Positions 51,858 to 60,012 of a DNA stretch of 64,000 nt are shown here, piece after piece. Both the position numbers and the translations under genes were made by a program. Source of the DNA: an uncultured Porphyromonadaceae bacterium (GTDB taxonomy: Bacteria > Bacteroidota > Bacteroidia > Bacteroidales > Muribaculaceae). Below the pieces are notes generated by a model. It was given only the letters and a program-made list of their open reading frames with translations, was not told where the DNA came from and made no database searches. Location of the stretch: NCBI GenBank assembly GCA_902489275.1, contig CABTZK010000004.1, positions 62,001 through 126,000 on the forward strand, written 5' to 3'. How positions within the stretch are numbered: position 1 is the first letter of the stretch; each line of letters starts with the position of its first letter.

Positions 51858-52658
51858 ATGACAAGTAGATTGATTACACTATTGTGCGCTGTTGCACTGC
51901 TCGCTGGCTGCGGCGAGTACAACAAGGCACTGAAAAGCACCGACTACAGCTATAAGTTCGACTTCGCCAAAAAAGCTTTTGAGCAAAAAAAGTACACTCA
52001 GGCCTACACCTTGCTTGAGAATTGCTACACCGTCTTCAAAGGCACTCCCAAGGGCGAGGAGTCGCTCTACTTGCTCGGGTTGAGTTATTACGAGAACAAA
52101 GACTACATGAACGCTGGCACCTACTTCAAGCAGTACTATCAGCAATATCCCAAGGGGCAGTACACCGAGCTGGCCCGGTACTATTGCGGCTATGGCTACT
52201 ACCTCGACTCTCCTGAGGCCCAGCTTGACCAAACCGAAACACTCAGCGCCATTGAGGAGCTGCAAGCATTTCTTGACTACTTCCCCAAGAGCGACAAAGT
52301 GTCGATTGCCCAAAATGCCATCTTTGAGTTGCAAGACAAGCTGGTGCTCAAGGAACTGCAAAACGCTCAACTCTACTACAACTTGGGAAACTACATGGGC
52401 AACAACTATGAGAGCGCGGTGATCACGGCCAAGAATGCCATGAAGGCCTACCCTTACAGCAAGTACAAGGAACAACTTGCGATGCTCGTGCTCAAGGCGC
52501 GCTACAGCGAGGCCAGCGAGAGCGTGGAGGAGAAAAAGCGCGAGCGCTTCGGCACGGTCATCGACGAGTACTATGCCTTTATCAATGACTTCCCCGACAG
52601 CAAAGACCGCAAGGAGGCCGACGGCATCTTCAAAATCGCGTCGAAGTACGTGCAATAA
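51858..52658 (+). CDS. bamD: Outer-membrane protein assembly factor BamD
   Basis: The 266-residue lipoprotein starts MTSRLITLLCAVALLAGCGEYNKALKS with lipobox Cys18. It has TPR-like helices (YTQAYTLLENCYTVFKGTPKGEESLYLLGLSYYENKDY in part: GEESLYLLG, FKQYYQQYPKGQYTELARYYCGYG). Length and signature match Bacteroidetes BamD. It is an outer-membrane lipoprotein that helps BamA fold barrels such as those encoded in this window. It is followed 38 bases later by rpoZ, a usual Bacteroidales pair. Confidence 0.95.
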   Translation: MTSRLITLLCAVALLAGCGEYNKALKSTDYSYKFDFAKKAFEQKKYTQAYTLLENCYTVFKGTPKGEESLYLLGLSYYENKDYMNAGTYFKQYYQQYPKGQYTELARYYCGYGYYLDSPEAQLDQTETLSAIEELQAFLDYFPKSDKVSIAQNAIFELQDKLVLKELQNAQLYYNLGNYMGNNYESAVITAKNAMKAYPYSKYKEQLAMLVLKARYSEASESVEEKKRERFGTVIDEYYAFINDFPDSKDRKEADGIFKIASKYVQ

Positions 52659-52696
52659 TGACAACAAACCGTTTCACAACAATAAATTCGTAACAG

Positions 52697-53035
52697 ATGG
52701 ATTACAAGAAAACCAATGCTCCACTCACGACTACAGTTCACGACATCATCGAGATGGCAAAGCCCACGAGCAACATCTATGAGACCGTGTGCATCATCAG
52801 CAAGCGAGCCAACCAGATTTCCGCTGAAATGAAAGGCGATTTGGAAAAGAAATTGCAAGAGTTCGCCTCGCTGAACGATAACCTTGAGGAAATTTCGGAG
52901 AACCGCGAGCAAATTGAAATCTCAAAGTATTACGAGAAACTTCCCAAGCCAACCCTCATCGCTACTCAGGAGTACACCGACGACAAGCTCGTTTACCGTA
53001 ACGTGGCCAAGGAGAAGGACGAATTCAACTTCTAA
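52697..53035 (+). CDS. rpoZ: RNA polymerase omega subunit (Rpb6 type)
   Basis: The 112-residue protein has the Rpb6/omega core SNIYETVCIISKRANQISAEMK (positions about 30-51) and an acidic helical tail, the usual Bacteroidetes form. It stabilises core RNA polymerase. It lies in the bamD operon and ends at a clear terminator (53076-53111). Confidence 0.93.
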   Translation: MDYKKTNAPLTTTVHDIIEMAKPTSNIYETVCIISKRANQISAEMKGDLEKKLQEFASLNDNLEEISENREQIEISKYYEKLPKPTLIATQEYTDDKLVYRNVAKEKDEFNF

Positions 53036-53075
53036 CAGTCAGTGTCCCTCTCCAGGAGCTGTTGACAAAAGACAG

Positions 53076-53111
53076 GCCGTGATTCTGCTTGAGCAGGGTC
53101 ACGGCTTTTTT
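53076..53111 (+). terminator. Terminator of bamD-rpoZ
   Basis: GCCGTGA (53076-53082) pairs with TCACGGC (53099-53105), with an inner CTGC/GCAG stem, then TTTTTT. Confidence 0.85.
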
Positions 53112-53135
53112 GTGAAGACAGCATCAATCTCTCCA

Positions 53136-53594
53136 TCATCCCAGGAGCGCAGTCGTGCCCCAAATGACCGCTGCATAGCGCAGACACTTGCCGATGGCCA
53201 TGAAAGTGGCCGTTCCCCAGGGATTGGCTTTCAAGAGGCCCAGCGCCACTGTGAGCGCGGAGCCAAAGATGGGGATGAAAGCAAGCAACGCTGTCCAAGC
53301 GCCATAGCTTTGGACCCAAGCCGATGCGCTGTCGAGCTTTTCCTTTTTCACGTGCAGCCAGCGCTCTATCCATTCCATATTGCCCAAGTGGCCAAGCCAA
53401 TAGCAAGTCATTCCTCCCAACACGTTTCCAGCAAGCGCTACCCACAGGGTAAACCAGGGGTCAAGCCCCAACGGTCCTACAGCCACGACAACAAGTGCCT
53501 CGCTGCTAAACGGAACCACGGTGCCTGCTACGAGCGCGCCGATGAAAATCCCCCAATAGCCGTATTGGACAAAAAATCCTACCAAAGCTTCCAT
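53136..53594 (-). CDS. DedA/YqaA-type small membrane protein (VTT domain)
   Basis: The start was placed at MEALVGFFVQYGYWGIFIGALVAGTVVPFSSEALVV (first part quoted only), since the longer frame overlaps the upstream gene stop. The 152-residue product has about four membrane segments, VPFSSEALVV and GNVLGGMTCYWLGHLG, the conserved SNARE-associated/VTT signature of YqaA-like proteins. These are inner-membrane proteins of lipid or polyprenyl-phosphate homeostasis. The gene begins 17 bases after the CvfB-like gene. Confidence 0.85.
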   Translation of the reverse strand: MEALVGFFVQYGYWGIFIGALVAGTVVPFSSEALVVVAVGPLGLDPWFTLWVALAGNVLGGMTCYWLGHLGNMEWIERWLHVKKEKLDSASAWVQSYGAWTALLAFIPIFGSALTVALGLLKANPWGTATFMAIGKCLRYAAVIWGTTALLG

Positions 53595-53611
53595 GATAGA
53601 GCACCTGTGCC

Positions 53612-54442
53612 TTATAGCAGGGTCGTTTTCTTGCCTAAGCTGATTTTTTTGAGTTTGTAGAGCTGTCCCAGCGCTTTTTTGAAATCCTTTTTGCTGCAAT
53701 TAAAGGTTTCCAGGATGTCCTTGGGGTCGCTCTTGTCGCCCAGCTCCATGCTGCCTCCATGCGACTTGAGATGGTCGATGATGGCCATTGCGAGGTCATC
53801 GACGCGCAATTTCTCGATTTTCTCAAGGGTGACATCAATCTTCTCGTCGTCGCGCACTTGCTTGATGAAGCCCACTCGGCGGTCGCCAATGTTGAGGTCG
53901 CCATAGACTTCGTTGTCGTAGATTAACCCCCAGAAAAGGTTGTCGACAATCACCTTGTAGCCCAAGTCGGTGCGCTGCACGACCAGCACATCCACTTTTT
54001 GGCGGTGGTAGTAGTTGGGCAGGCGGTTATCGAGGAACTTGCCAAGTTTGGCCGAAGCGACAATGCGCTTGCTCTCGTCGTCAAGATAGACATAGACCAC
54101 ATAGCTGCGTCCCGCCTTCATCTTGACGCGTTGCTCGCGGAAAGGGCACAGCAGCTCCTTGTTGGCCAGCCCCCAGTCAAGGAAAGCGCCCACCTCGTTC
54201 ACCTGGCTCACGCGCATGAGCGCAAAGTCACCCACCTGGGCGACGGGCTTCTCGGTGGTCGCCACAGGACGGTTTTCTGAATCGTTGTAGACAAACACCC
54301 TCATCGTATCGCCCTCTTGCTCGCTTCCCGTGAGGTAGCGCTTGGGCAGCAGCACCTCCTGGCCTTCCTCATCGGCCAGATAGCATCCAAAGTCAACCAT
54401 TCGGTTCACTTTCAGTTCATTATATTTTCCGATTTTCATCAT
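53612..54442 (-). CDS. CvfB-like S1-domain RNA-binding protein
   Basis: The 276-residue protein has three S1-like segments: VNRMVDFGCYLADEEGQEVLLPKRYL, VSQVNEVGAFLDWGLANKELLCPF (in part) and VDVTLEKIEKL. It ends in a winged-helix end (PKDILETFNCSKKDFKKALGQLYKLKKISL in part). This order is that of CvfB/YitL-type proteins, which bind RNA and influence gene expression. It is second in an apparent minus-strand operon with the Pif1-like gene upstream (17 bases) and the VTT protein downstream. Confidence 0.9.
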   Translation of the reverse strand: MMKIGKYNELKVNRMVDFGCYLADEEGQEVLLPKRYLTGSEQEGDTMRVFVYNDSENRPVATTEKPVAQVGDFALMRVSQVNEVGAFLDWGLANKELLCPFREQRVKMKAGRSYVVYVYLDDESKRIVASAKLGKFLDNRLPNYYHRQKVDVLVVQRTDLGYKVIVDNLFWGLIYDNEVYGDLNIGDRRVGFIKQVRDDEKIDVTLEKIEKLRVDDLAMAIIDHLKSHGGSMELGDKSDPKDILETFNCSKKDFKKALGQLYKLKKISLGKKTTLL

Positions 54443-54459
54443 ATTCTACTTTATATATT

Positions 54460-56550
54460 TCAAGATTTCTTTTTTCGCGGCTTTTTCGCTTTTTTCGCGG
54501 CCTTGTGCAGTTTTTTGGCTAAGTCGTCTTGCTCCTCGGCCAGGTCGTCGAGGCCAATGGCCTCGTAGATACTGGCCAGCGCCTCGTGGGGTTGTGGAGC
54601 CGTCCGCCTTGCCTTTATGGCGCGCTTGTAGCTCTTGATGGCAGCGCCAGTGTCTTTCATGGCGCCATAGAGTTCGCCCAGTCCCATGTGTGCCTCATAG
54701 TTGTCGGGGTGGCGTTCTAACACCGCCTTGAGCGTTTCCTCGGCCGGCGCTAACTCGTCGATGGTGACGAGCAGCCTGGCCTTGCCAATCATGGCATCGA
54801 TGCAGCCGGGCCAGATGCGGATGGCCTTGCTATAGTTCGCCATTGCCGAGCGAATGGCAATGTCGTCAAGTTTTGGCTTTTTCCCGCCATAGGGAACCTC
54901 GTCCTCATTCGCCAGCTCGCCCATTCCCATCGACTGGTTCCCCATTTGGGTGTATTCCATGGCTAAGTCGTGGAGCACTTGGTTTTGCGCGTCAATCACG
55001 CCTTGCAGCTGCTTGATTTCCTGCGCCTGCTTGTTGACGCGTTGCAGTTTCATTGCCATGAGGCGCTGCACGGCTTTGCTTGTGATGACATTGTGAATTT
55101 GCAGCGCCTGGGCAAAGGCATCGGCGCAGGCGCGGAACTCGTTGTGGTCAAAGGCATCGATGGCACGGCGGTAAAGCTGCGCGGCCCGCTCCTGGTCAAG
55201 GGCGGTGGAAATGGTCAACTGGTCGTTGAACTGGCGGCTAAAGTCGACCACGGCCGAGTTCACGATGATGTCGCGCTCGGTCAGCGGCCGAAGCAAGGTG
55301 ATGCCTTCAAGCGAGGTGCAGCGCGACAGCGCCACGTAGGCCTGCCCACTCGTGAAAGCTCCGCCGGCAAAGTCAATGACCACGTTGTTGAACGTGAGCC
55401 CCTGGCTTTTGTGCACCGTGATTGCCCAGGCAGGCTTGATGGGATATTGCCTGAAAGTGCCTAAGACGTTCTCAAGCACTTTTTGCTCTTTCTCATCGTA
55501 GGTGTACTGTATGTTCTCCCACATTTCGGGCTCTAAGCAATGGGTGTCGCCGTCTTCCATCACCACCTCCACGCTGTCCTCGTCTACGTCGTTGATTTTG
55601 GCGATGGTGCCGTTCACCCAACGTCCCTCCTTGTCGTTGCGGATAAAAATGACTTGCGCCCCTTTCTTGAGGGTGAGTTCCTGGCTGGTGGGCAAGTCGT
55701 TCTCGGGGAACGTGCCGTCGATTTCACCGATAAAAGAGAATTCTGGCGTTTTGAGCGCAGCCATGTGCTCGTCGTTGATGCTGTTCACCGTGTCGCGGCG
55801 CGTGGCCAGCGTCATTCCAAAAGCCATCTCCTCGTCCTTGTAGCCGGGGTTGCATTGGGCGTTGAGCGCAAGCATATCGCGCGCTGTGGCGTGGCTGACG
55901 CGCACCCGGTCGAGTATCGAGATGAAATGGCTGTCGGTCTGGCGGTAAATCTTGCGCAACTCGATGGGAATGAGCCCTAACTGCCCGAACACGTGAGCAT
56001 TGAAAAAGAAGAATTGCTGATACCAGTGATGCAGAATCTCACGCATATCGCGGGTCACCACTGGCTCCAATTGGAAAATGTCGCCCACAAAGAGCAGCTG
56101 CTTGCCGCCGAAAGGCTCACGCATATTTCCCGAGTAGATGCGCAACACGTTGTCGATAAAGTCGATAATGTCACAGCGCACCATCGAAATCTCGTCGATG
56201 ATGATGAGCTCAAGCTCTTGGAGCAACCGCACTTTCTCTCGCGGATAGCGCTGGGTCTTGCGGATGTTGCGTGGAGAATAGTCATGGTCGCCGGGGACGA
56301 GTGGCTTGAACGGAATCTTGAAAAAGGAGTGAAGGGTCTGGCCGCCCACATTCACAGCGGCAATGCCCGTGGGAGCCAGCACGACATATTTCTTCTTGGT
56401 TGTCGCACAGATGTACTTGAGAAAAGTGCTTTTTCCCGTACCCGCTTTTCCCGTGAGAAACACGGACCGATGCGTGTGCTGAATCATGGCTAACGCATTC
56501 TGGAACTCGGGGTTGTCGAGGTCGATATTTTCAGGCACTTCAATGCTCAT
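54460..56550 (-). CDS. Pif1-like AAA ATPase/helicase with C-terminal TPR and Lys-rich tail
   Basis: The 696-residue protein has Walker A GKAGTGKST (Lys40), VVLAPTGIAAVNVGGQTLHSFF, Walker B LIIIDEISMVR and the C-terminal UvrD/Pif1 motif AWAITVHKSQGLTFNNVVIDF followed by YVALSRCTSLEGI. From about residue 560 comes a TPR-like helical region (AIRIWPGCIDAMIGKARLL, HPDNYEAHMGLGELYGAM) and a Lys-rich tail. The helicase half is usual in Bacteroidetes; the TPR extension suggests a protein partner. A TAACTTTG box lies 27 bases upstream of the start. Confidence 0.92.
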   Translation of the reverse strand: MSIEVPENIDLDNPEFQNALAMIQHTHRSVFLTGKAGTGKSTFLKYICATTKKKYVVLAPTGIAAVNVGGQTLHSFFKIPFKPLVPGDHDYSPRNIRKTQRYPREKVRLLQELELIIIDEISMVRCDIIDFIDNVLRIYSGNMREPFGGKQLLFVGDIFQLEPVVTRDMREILHHWYQQFFFFNAHVFGQLGLIPIELRKIYRQTDSHFISILDRVRVSHATARDMLALNAQCNPGYKDEEMAFGMTLATRRDTVNSINDEHMAALKTPEFSFIGEIDGTFPENDLPTSQELTLKKGAQVIFIRNDKEGRWVNGTIAKINDVDEDSVEVVMEDGDTHCLEPEMWENIQYTYDEKEQKVLENVLGTFRQYPIKPAWAITVHKSQGLTFNNVVIDFAGGAFTSGQAYVALSRCTSLEGITLLRPLTERDIIVNSAVVDFSRQFNDQLTISTALDQERAAQLYRRAIDAFDHNEFRACADAFAQALQIHNVITSKAVQRLMAMKLQRVNKQAQEIKQLQGVIDAQNQVLHDLAMEYTQMGNQSMGMGELANEDEVPYGGKKPKLDDIAIRSAMANYSKAIRIWPGCIDAMIGKARLLVTIDELAPAEETLKAVLERHPDNYEAHMGLGELYGAMKDTGAAIKSYKRAIKARRTAPQPHEALASIYEAIGLDDLAEEQDDLAKKLHKAAKKAKKPRKKKS

Positions 56551-56576
56551 TGGGGATGCTAAGGGTTATAAGTGGT

Positions 56577-56584
56577 CAAAGTTA
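56577..56584 (-). promoter_or_regulatory. Bacteroidetes -7 box (TAACTTTG) for the Pif1-like operon
   Basis: Minus-strand TAACTTTG lies 27 bases before the ATG at 56550. Confidence 0.55.
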
Positions 56585-56689
56585 CTCATTTTCCACGAAA
56601 TATGCAACAGCGAGAAGAAGCGTGGGGGGGAGTGAGTCGCCAACATCGGGATTAGGCATCGCCCGATAGCGCTTGATACCAGGGCATGG

Positions 56690-56732
56690 CAAAAAAATGT
56701 TCTTCTAACCTGAACAAACGGGATAGAAGAAC
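56690..56732 (-). terminator. Terminator of the FadL-like porin gene
   Basis: Bases 56699-56707 pair with 56724-56732 (9 bp perfect). On the minus strand seven T follow. Confidence 0.75.
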
Positions 56733-56765
56733 AAAAGAAATGAGACAGTCACCTCACACGGCGGG

Positions 56766-58355
56766 TTAGAACCGGAAACCGAAGGTCATCGACACACGGT
56801 TGTCGTTGTCTTTCACCTCCTGGTACACGCCGGCATCGTAGTTGCCATAGCCAACCATGGGCGAGAATGCGTGATAATCGCTGCTGCGGTTCTTGTGCAC
56901 GTAGGCAGCGTCGAAATAGAAATTCTTGTAGTGGTAACCCACGCCACACGTGACGTATTGCACATCGTTGTTAAACTCGTATGCCGGATTCACGCTCACG
57001 GTAGCAATATTCATTTGGTTATCTTTCACCTCGCTCTTCACGGGAGAACTCTGGTAGCTGTAGCCCGCGCGCAGGCTCCAGTTCGGGGTCAAACGGTACT
57101 CTCCCCCTAAGCGAAAGATGTGGCTTGCCTGAAGGCTGTTCTTGATATTGCCGGTTGTCTCGATATATTCTCTTCCCCCATCATCGCACACTCTGATGGT
57201 GCTATTGCCCACATACTCATAGTCGAAGCTGATGAGTCCCTGGCGGCCAATCACGCCCGCAATGCTGCCGATGAAGCGCCACGGGGTGTGGATGTCGTAG
57301 CGCACCTCGTCGAAGTAGTCTCCGCTGCCGGTTGAGTTCTCGACCTCGTATAGCACGCCGTCGGCTTGCGTGAAGCCTGCACTGGCATAGGTCTTGTAGA
57401 GGTCCTTCAGGTCATAGTAGGTGGGGGTGTGGAAAGCGAAACCGAGCCGGAGCTGGCTCACGGGCTTGAGAATCACGCCCAACTTGAAGTTGTATCCCGT
57501 TCCTCTGGTGTTCAAGTAGTTGGTGTACCCAAGGTCGGCGCTGCCCAACTCAATTGTGCCATCATCTTTGGTGTAGTTGTAAATGTAAGCCTTGCTGAGC
57601 GACTCGCCATAGTACATATAGCTGTCGTAGTCAAGGTCGGTGATGCCCACTGTCGCTCCCCAGAACAAGAACTCGTTGACGTTGCCTCCAAAGCTGATGT
57701 TATACTCGTCGGCATGCCCTTTCTGGTCCACCTCATACTCGGCATTGCCCGTAGTGCCATCGCCCAGCAAGCCTTGCCAGGCACCGTTGTTGTAATTCAT
57801 CAAGTAGCTGTTGTAGCTCAAGATGCTGGCCCACGGTGCGCTGCTTTCGTAGTAGGGATTGTAGTCATTGGTCGCCAAGAGGTCGCCCTCGGTGTAATTC
57901 CCGGTGTAGGCGGCAATGTGGTTGGTCACCGAGTTTTTAATGTTGCCGGTGATGCCGCCGCGGTAGTGACGGTGGAAGTCCATCAGCCGGTTATAGGAAA
58001 TGCCAATGTTGAAATAGGGCATGGTCTCACTGTGTGTCTTAATCGTGCCCACGTAGCCCACGCTGTTGACATTGAAACGGGTGTCGTTGTCCTTGTACAG
58101 AGGTGTCTTGCTGCCGTTGAAGTCAAGGCTCAACGTGATGTTGGCATCGCTATTGCGATACACCCCGATACCGCCAGGATTCTGCGTGAGGGTAGAGATG
58201 TCGCCACCAAGCGCGCCAAATGCACCTGCCATCGACTGGAAACGAGAGGTGCCTCGGAGCTCGGTTTGTGACATTTGCAGCGCATCGAAAGTCTCTTGCG
58301 CGCCAACTGCCAGGGGAAGACTGCACAAGAGCAGTCCAGCAAAAATCTTGTTCAT
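56766..58355 (-). CDS. OmpP1/FadL-type outer-membrane transport protein
   Basis: The 529-residue protein has a signal peptide (MNKIFAGLLLCSLPLAVGA), then ETFDALQMSQTELRGTSRFQSMAGAFGALGGDISTLTQNPGGIGVYRN (in part: GAFGALGGDISTLTQNPGG), the FadL-type N-terminal hatch motif, and a 14-strand barrel ending VSMTFGFRF with terminal Phe. The family moves hydrophobic molecules such as fatty acids across the outer membrane. It is monocistronic with a clear terminator. Confidence 0.9.
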   Translation of the reverse strand: MNKIFAGLLLCSLPLAVGAQETFDALQMSQTELRGTSRFQSMAGAFGALGGDISTLTQNPGGIGVYRNSDANITLSLDFNGSKTPLYKDNDTRFNVNSVGYVGTIKTHSETMPYFNIGISYNRLMDFHRHYRGGITGNIKNSVTNHIAAYTGNYTEGDLLATNDYNPYYESSAPWASILSYNSYLMNYNNGAWQGLLGDGTTGNAEYEVDQKGHADEYNISFGGNVNEFLFWGATVGITDLDYDSYMYYGESLSKAYIYNYTKDDGTIELGSADLGYTNYLNTRGTGYNFKLGVILKPVSQLRLGFAFHTPTYYDLKDLYKTYASAGFTQADGVLYEVENSTGSGDYFDEVRYDIHTPWRFIGSIAGVIGRQGLISFDYEYVGNSTIRVCDDGGREYIETTGNIKNSLQASHIFRLGGEYRLTPNWSLRAGYSYQSSPVKSEVKDNQMNIATVSVNPAYEFNNDVQYVTCGVGYHYKNFYFDAAYVHKNRSSDYHAFSPMVGYGNYDAGVYQEVKDNDNRVSMTFGFRF

Positions 58356-58454
58356 TTGAGTGATTTAAAAGTAAAACTAAAATGGGTAATAGAGAAATGT
58401 GTATTGGCCGTTTTTCTGAACATCCATGCTTAGGCGCATGGAGGCGTGCGCCAT

Positions 58455-58491
58455 CGGTGCTGCAATGCCTGTCAATGGCATTGCAGCACCG
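58455..58491. repeat. Perfect 15-bp inverted repeat between the FadL-like and RGG genes
   Basis: Bases 58455-58469 and 58477-58491 are perfect reverse complements with a 7-base loop. There is no T-run, so it is either a Rho-dependent end structure or an mRNA stabiliser for the upstream gene. Confidence 0.6.
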
Positions 58492-58496
58492 GCGAC

Positions 58497-59813
58497 TCAT
58501 CGCCGCCCTCCGCGACCGCCGCCGTGACTGCCGCCCGAGAAGCCACCACCGCTTCGGCCACCGCCGAAACTGCCGCTGCTGCTACGGCTGCCACCAGAGT
58601 AACTGCGGCTACTGTTGCTGCGCGTGGCATTGCCCGAGTTGTAGCTGCGGGTTGTTCCGTTTTGGGGCGTATAGGTGCGAGGCGTTCCGTTTTGGGGCGT
58701 GTAGGTGCGAGGCGTTCCGTTTTGAGGCGTATAGGTGCGGGTTGAACGGTTACTGCGCGTCATCGTTCCGCCATTGTAGCTGTCAGGCCTGCTACTCATT
58801 GTCGCGCGCCCCATGCCCGATGGACGGCGCACGGTGCCCGTGCTCATGGTTCCGCGATTCACTGTGCCGATGTTGCCTCGTCCCTGCATGCTCGGGCGAC
58901 GGCCGCCCGATGCGTTGGCGCGTCCCATCGTGCCACTGGCATTCGTGCCGCGTCTTGCGCTCACATTAGGACGGCGTGCCCTTAATGCCGAGCCGCTGCC
59001 CCCCGCATAGCCTGGGCGACGGCCGTTCGACCACTCGCCGAGGCGGGCCTGCCCTCCATGAGGACGGCGACCACCTGACCAGCGACTGCCATCGTAGCCA
59101 TAACGCCAGCCATAGTCGTAACACCAGTCACGATACCCCCAGTAGCCCCAGCCGGCGTTCCAGCCCCAGCCATACCACGGGTCGTACCAGCCGCCACGCC
59201 AGCCCCACGGACGTGACCAGCCCCAGCCACCGTACCTGCTGCTCCAGCCACCGTACCTGCTGCTCCAGCCCCAACCGGGATAGAGTCTCCACGAGGAGTA
59301 GTAGCCGTCGTACCAAGGATTGTAACCCACGTACCACGGGTCGTAAAAAACGCTGTACCCACTGTAATAGGGCCAACTCGACCCAATCACGAGGTTGATG
59401 GTCGGCGTGTCGTCATAGTACAAGGTGATGAGCTCGTCATCGCCACTGCCTTCCACAATATCGGGATTGTAGAAGCGCTCGATGCGCTCGGTGTTGTTGA
59501 AAGTGCCTTGCCTGTCGTCACGAGCCGAGGCGGTGTCGACGGCATTGTTGCCGCGACGATTGTACTCATCCTCGTCGCGCAACTGCGAGCCTCTCTCGAT
59601 CCTCACTTGGGTGCGGGGCTGGACAGGGGTGTAGCCCCGATCGCCTCGCACAGCAGCGGCTGGGCGAACCCTCTGCACTTGCTCAGGCTTGCTGGCCGAA
59701 GAGGAAGCTGGACGCTCGCCATAAATGTCATCATCATAGCTTTGGGCGCTGCCCGCAATGGCTGTGCCCAAGGCAAGGATGCCTATTAACGATAGAAATT
59801 TATACTTCACCAT
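58497..59813 (-). CDS. Exported low-complexity protein: Trp/Tyr/Gly-rich core, RGG and TYTPQNGT repeats
   Basis: The 438-residue product has a signal peptide (MVKYKFLSLIGILALGTAIAGSA), an acidic start, an Arg-rich linker and a Trp/Tyr/Gly-rich block (about 150-260, with a duplicated SSRYGGW unit). A Gly/Arg-rich region follows, with three copies of RTYTPQNGT(P/T), and an SGG/RGG tail. It resembles other unnamed Bacteroidales exported proteins. No enzymatic motif is seen. Low-complexity RGG tails suggest binding to nucleic acid or polyanions outside the cytoplasm, but this is speculation. Confidence 0.85.
   Translation of the reverse strand: MVKYKFLSLIGILALGTAIAGSAQSYDDDIYGERPASSSASKPEQVQRVRPAAAVRGDRGYTPVQPRTQVRIERGSQLRDEDEYNRRGNNAVDTASARDDRQGTFNNTERIERFYNPDIVEGSGDDELITLYYDDTPTINLVIGSSWPYYSGYSVFYDPWYVGYNPWYDGYYSSWRLYPGWGWSSRYGGWSSRYGGWGWSRPWGWRGGWYDPWYGWGWNAGWGYWGYRDWCYDYGWRYGYDGSRWSGGRRPHGGQARLGEWSNGRRPGYAGGSGSALRARRPNVSARRGTNASGTMGRANASGGRRPSMQGRGNIGTVNRGTMSTGTVRRPSGMGRATMSSRPDSYNGGTMTRSNRSTRTYTPQNGTPRTYTPQNGTPRTYTPQNGTTRSYNSGNATRSNSSRSYSGGSRSSSGSFGGGRSGGGFSGGSHGGGRGGRR
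58651..58740 (-). repeat. Three 30-bp tandem repeats (RTYTPQNGTP units)
   Basis: Units at about 58651-58680, 58681-58710 and 58711-58740 differ by only a few bases. A second, 21-bp direct repeat lies at 59226-59267. Confidence 0.9.
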
Positions 59814-60012
59814 AGCTTATACGTTTATTTTTGATTGTTTCACATTATTCTATTATAGAGTCATTTTTTAGACTTTACCTTTGATGCAAAGTTTAAATTC
59901 GAGCCTAATTTAAGCAATAATTTTTTAATATAGGGTGCGTTTTAACTTAAAAAACCGATTTGTAACATTTTTTATCCAAGCCTGTTGCCAGAATCCTTTT
60001 TCCAAGCCTGAT

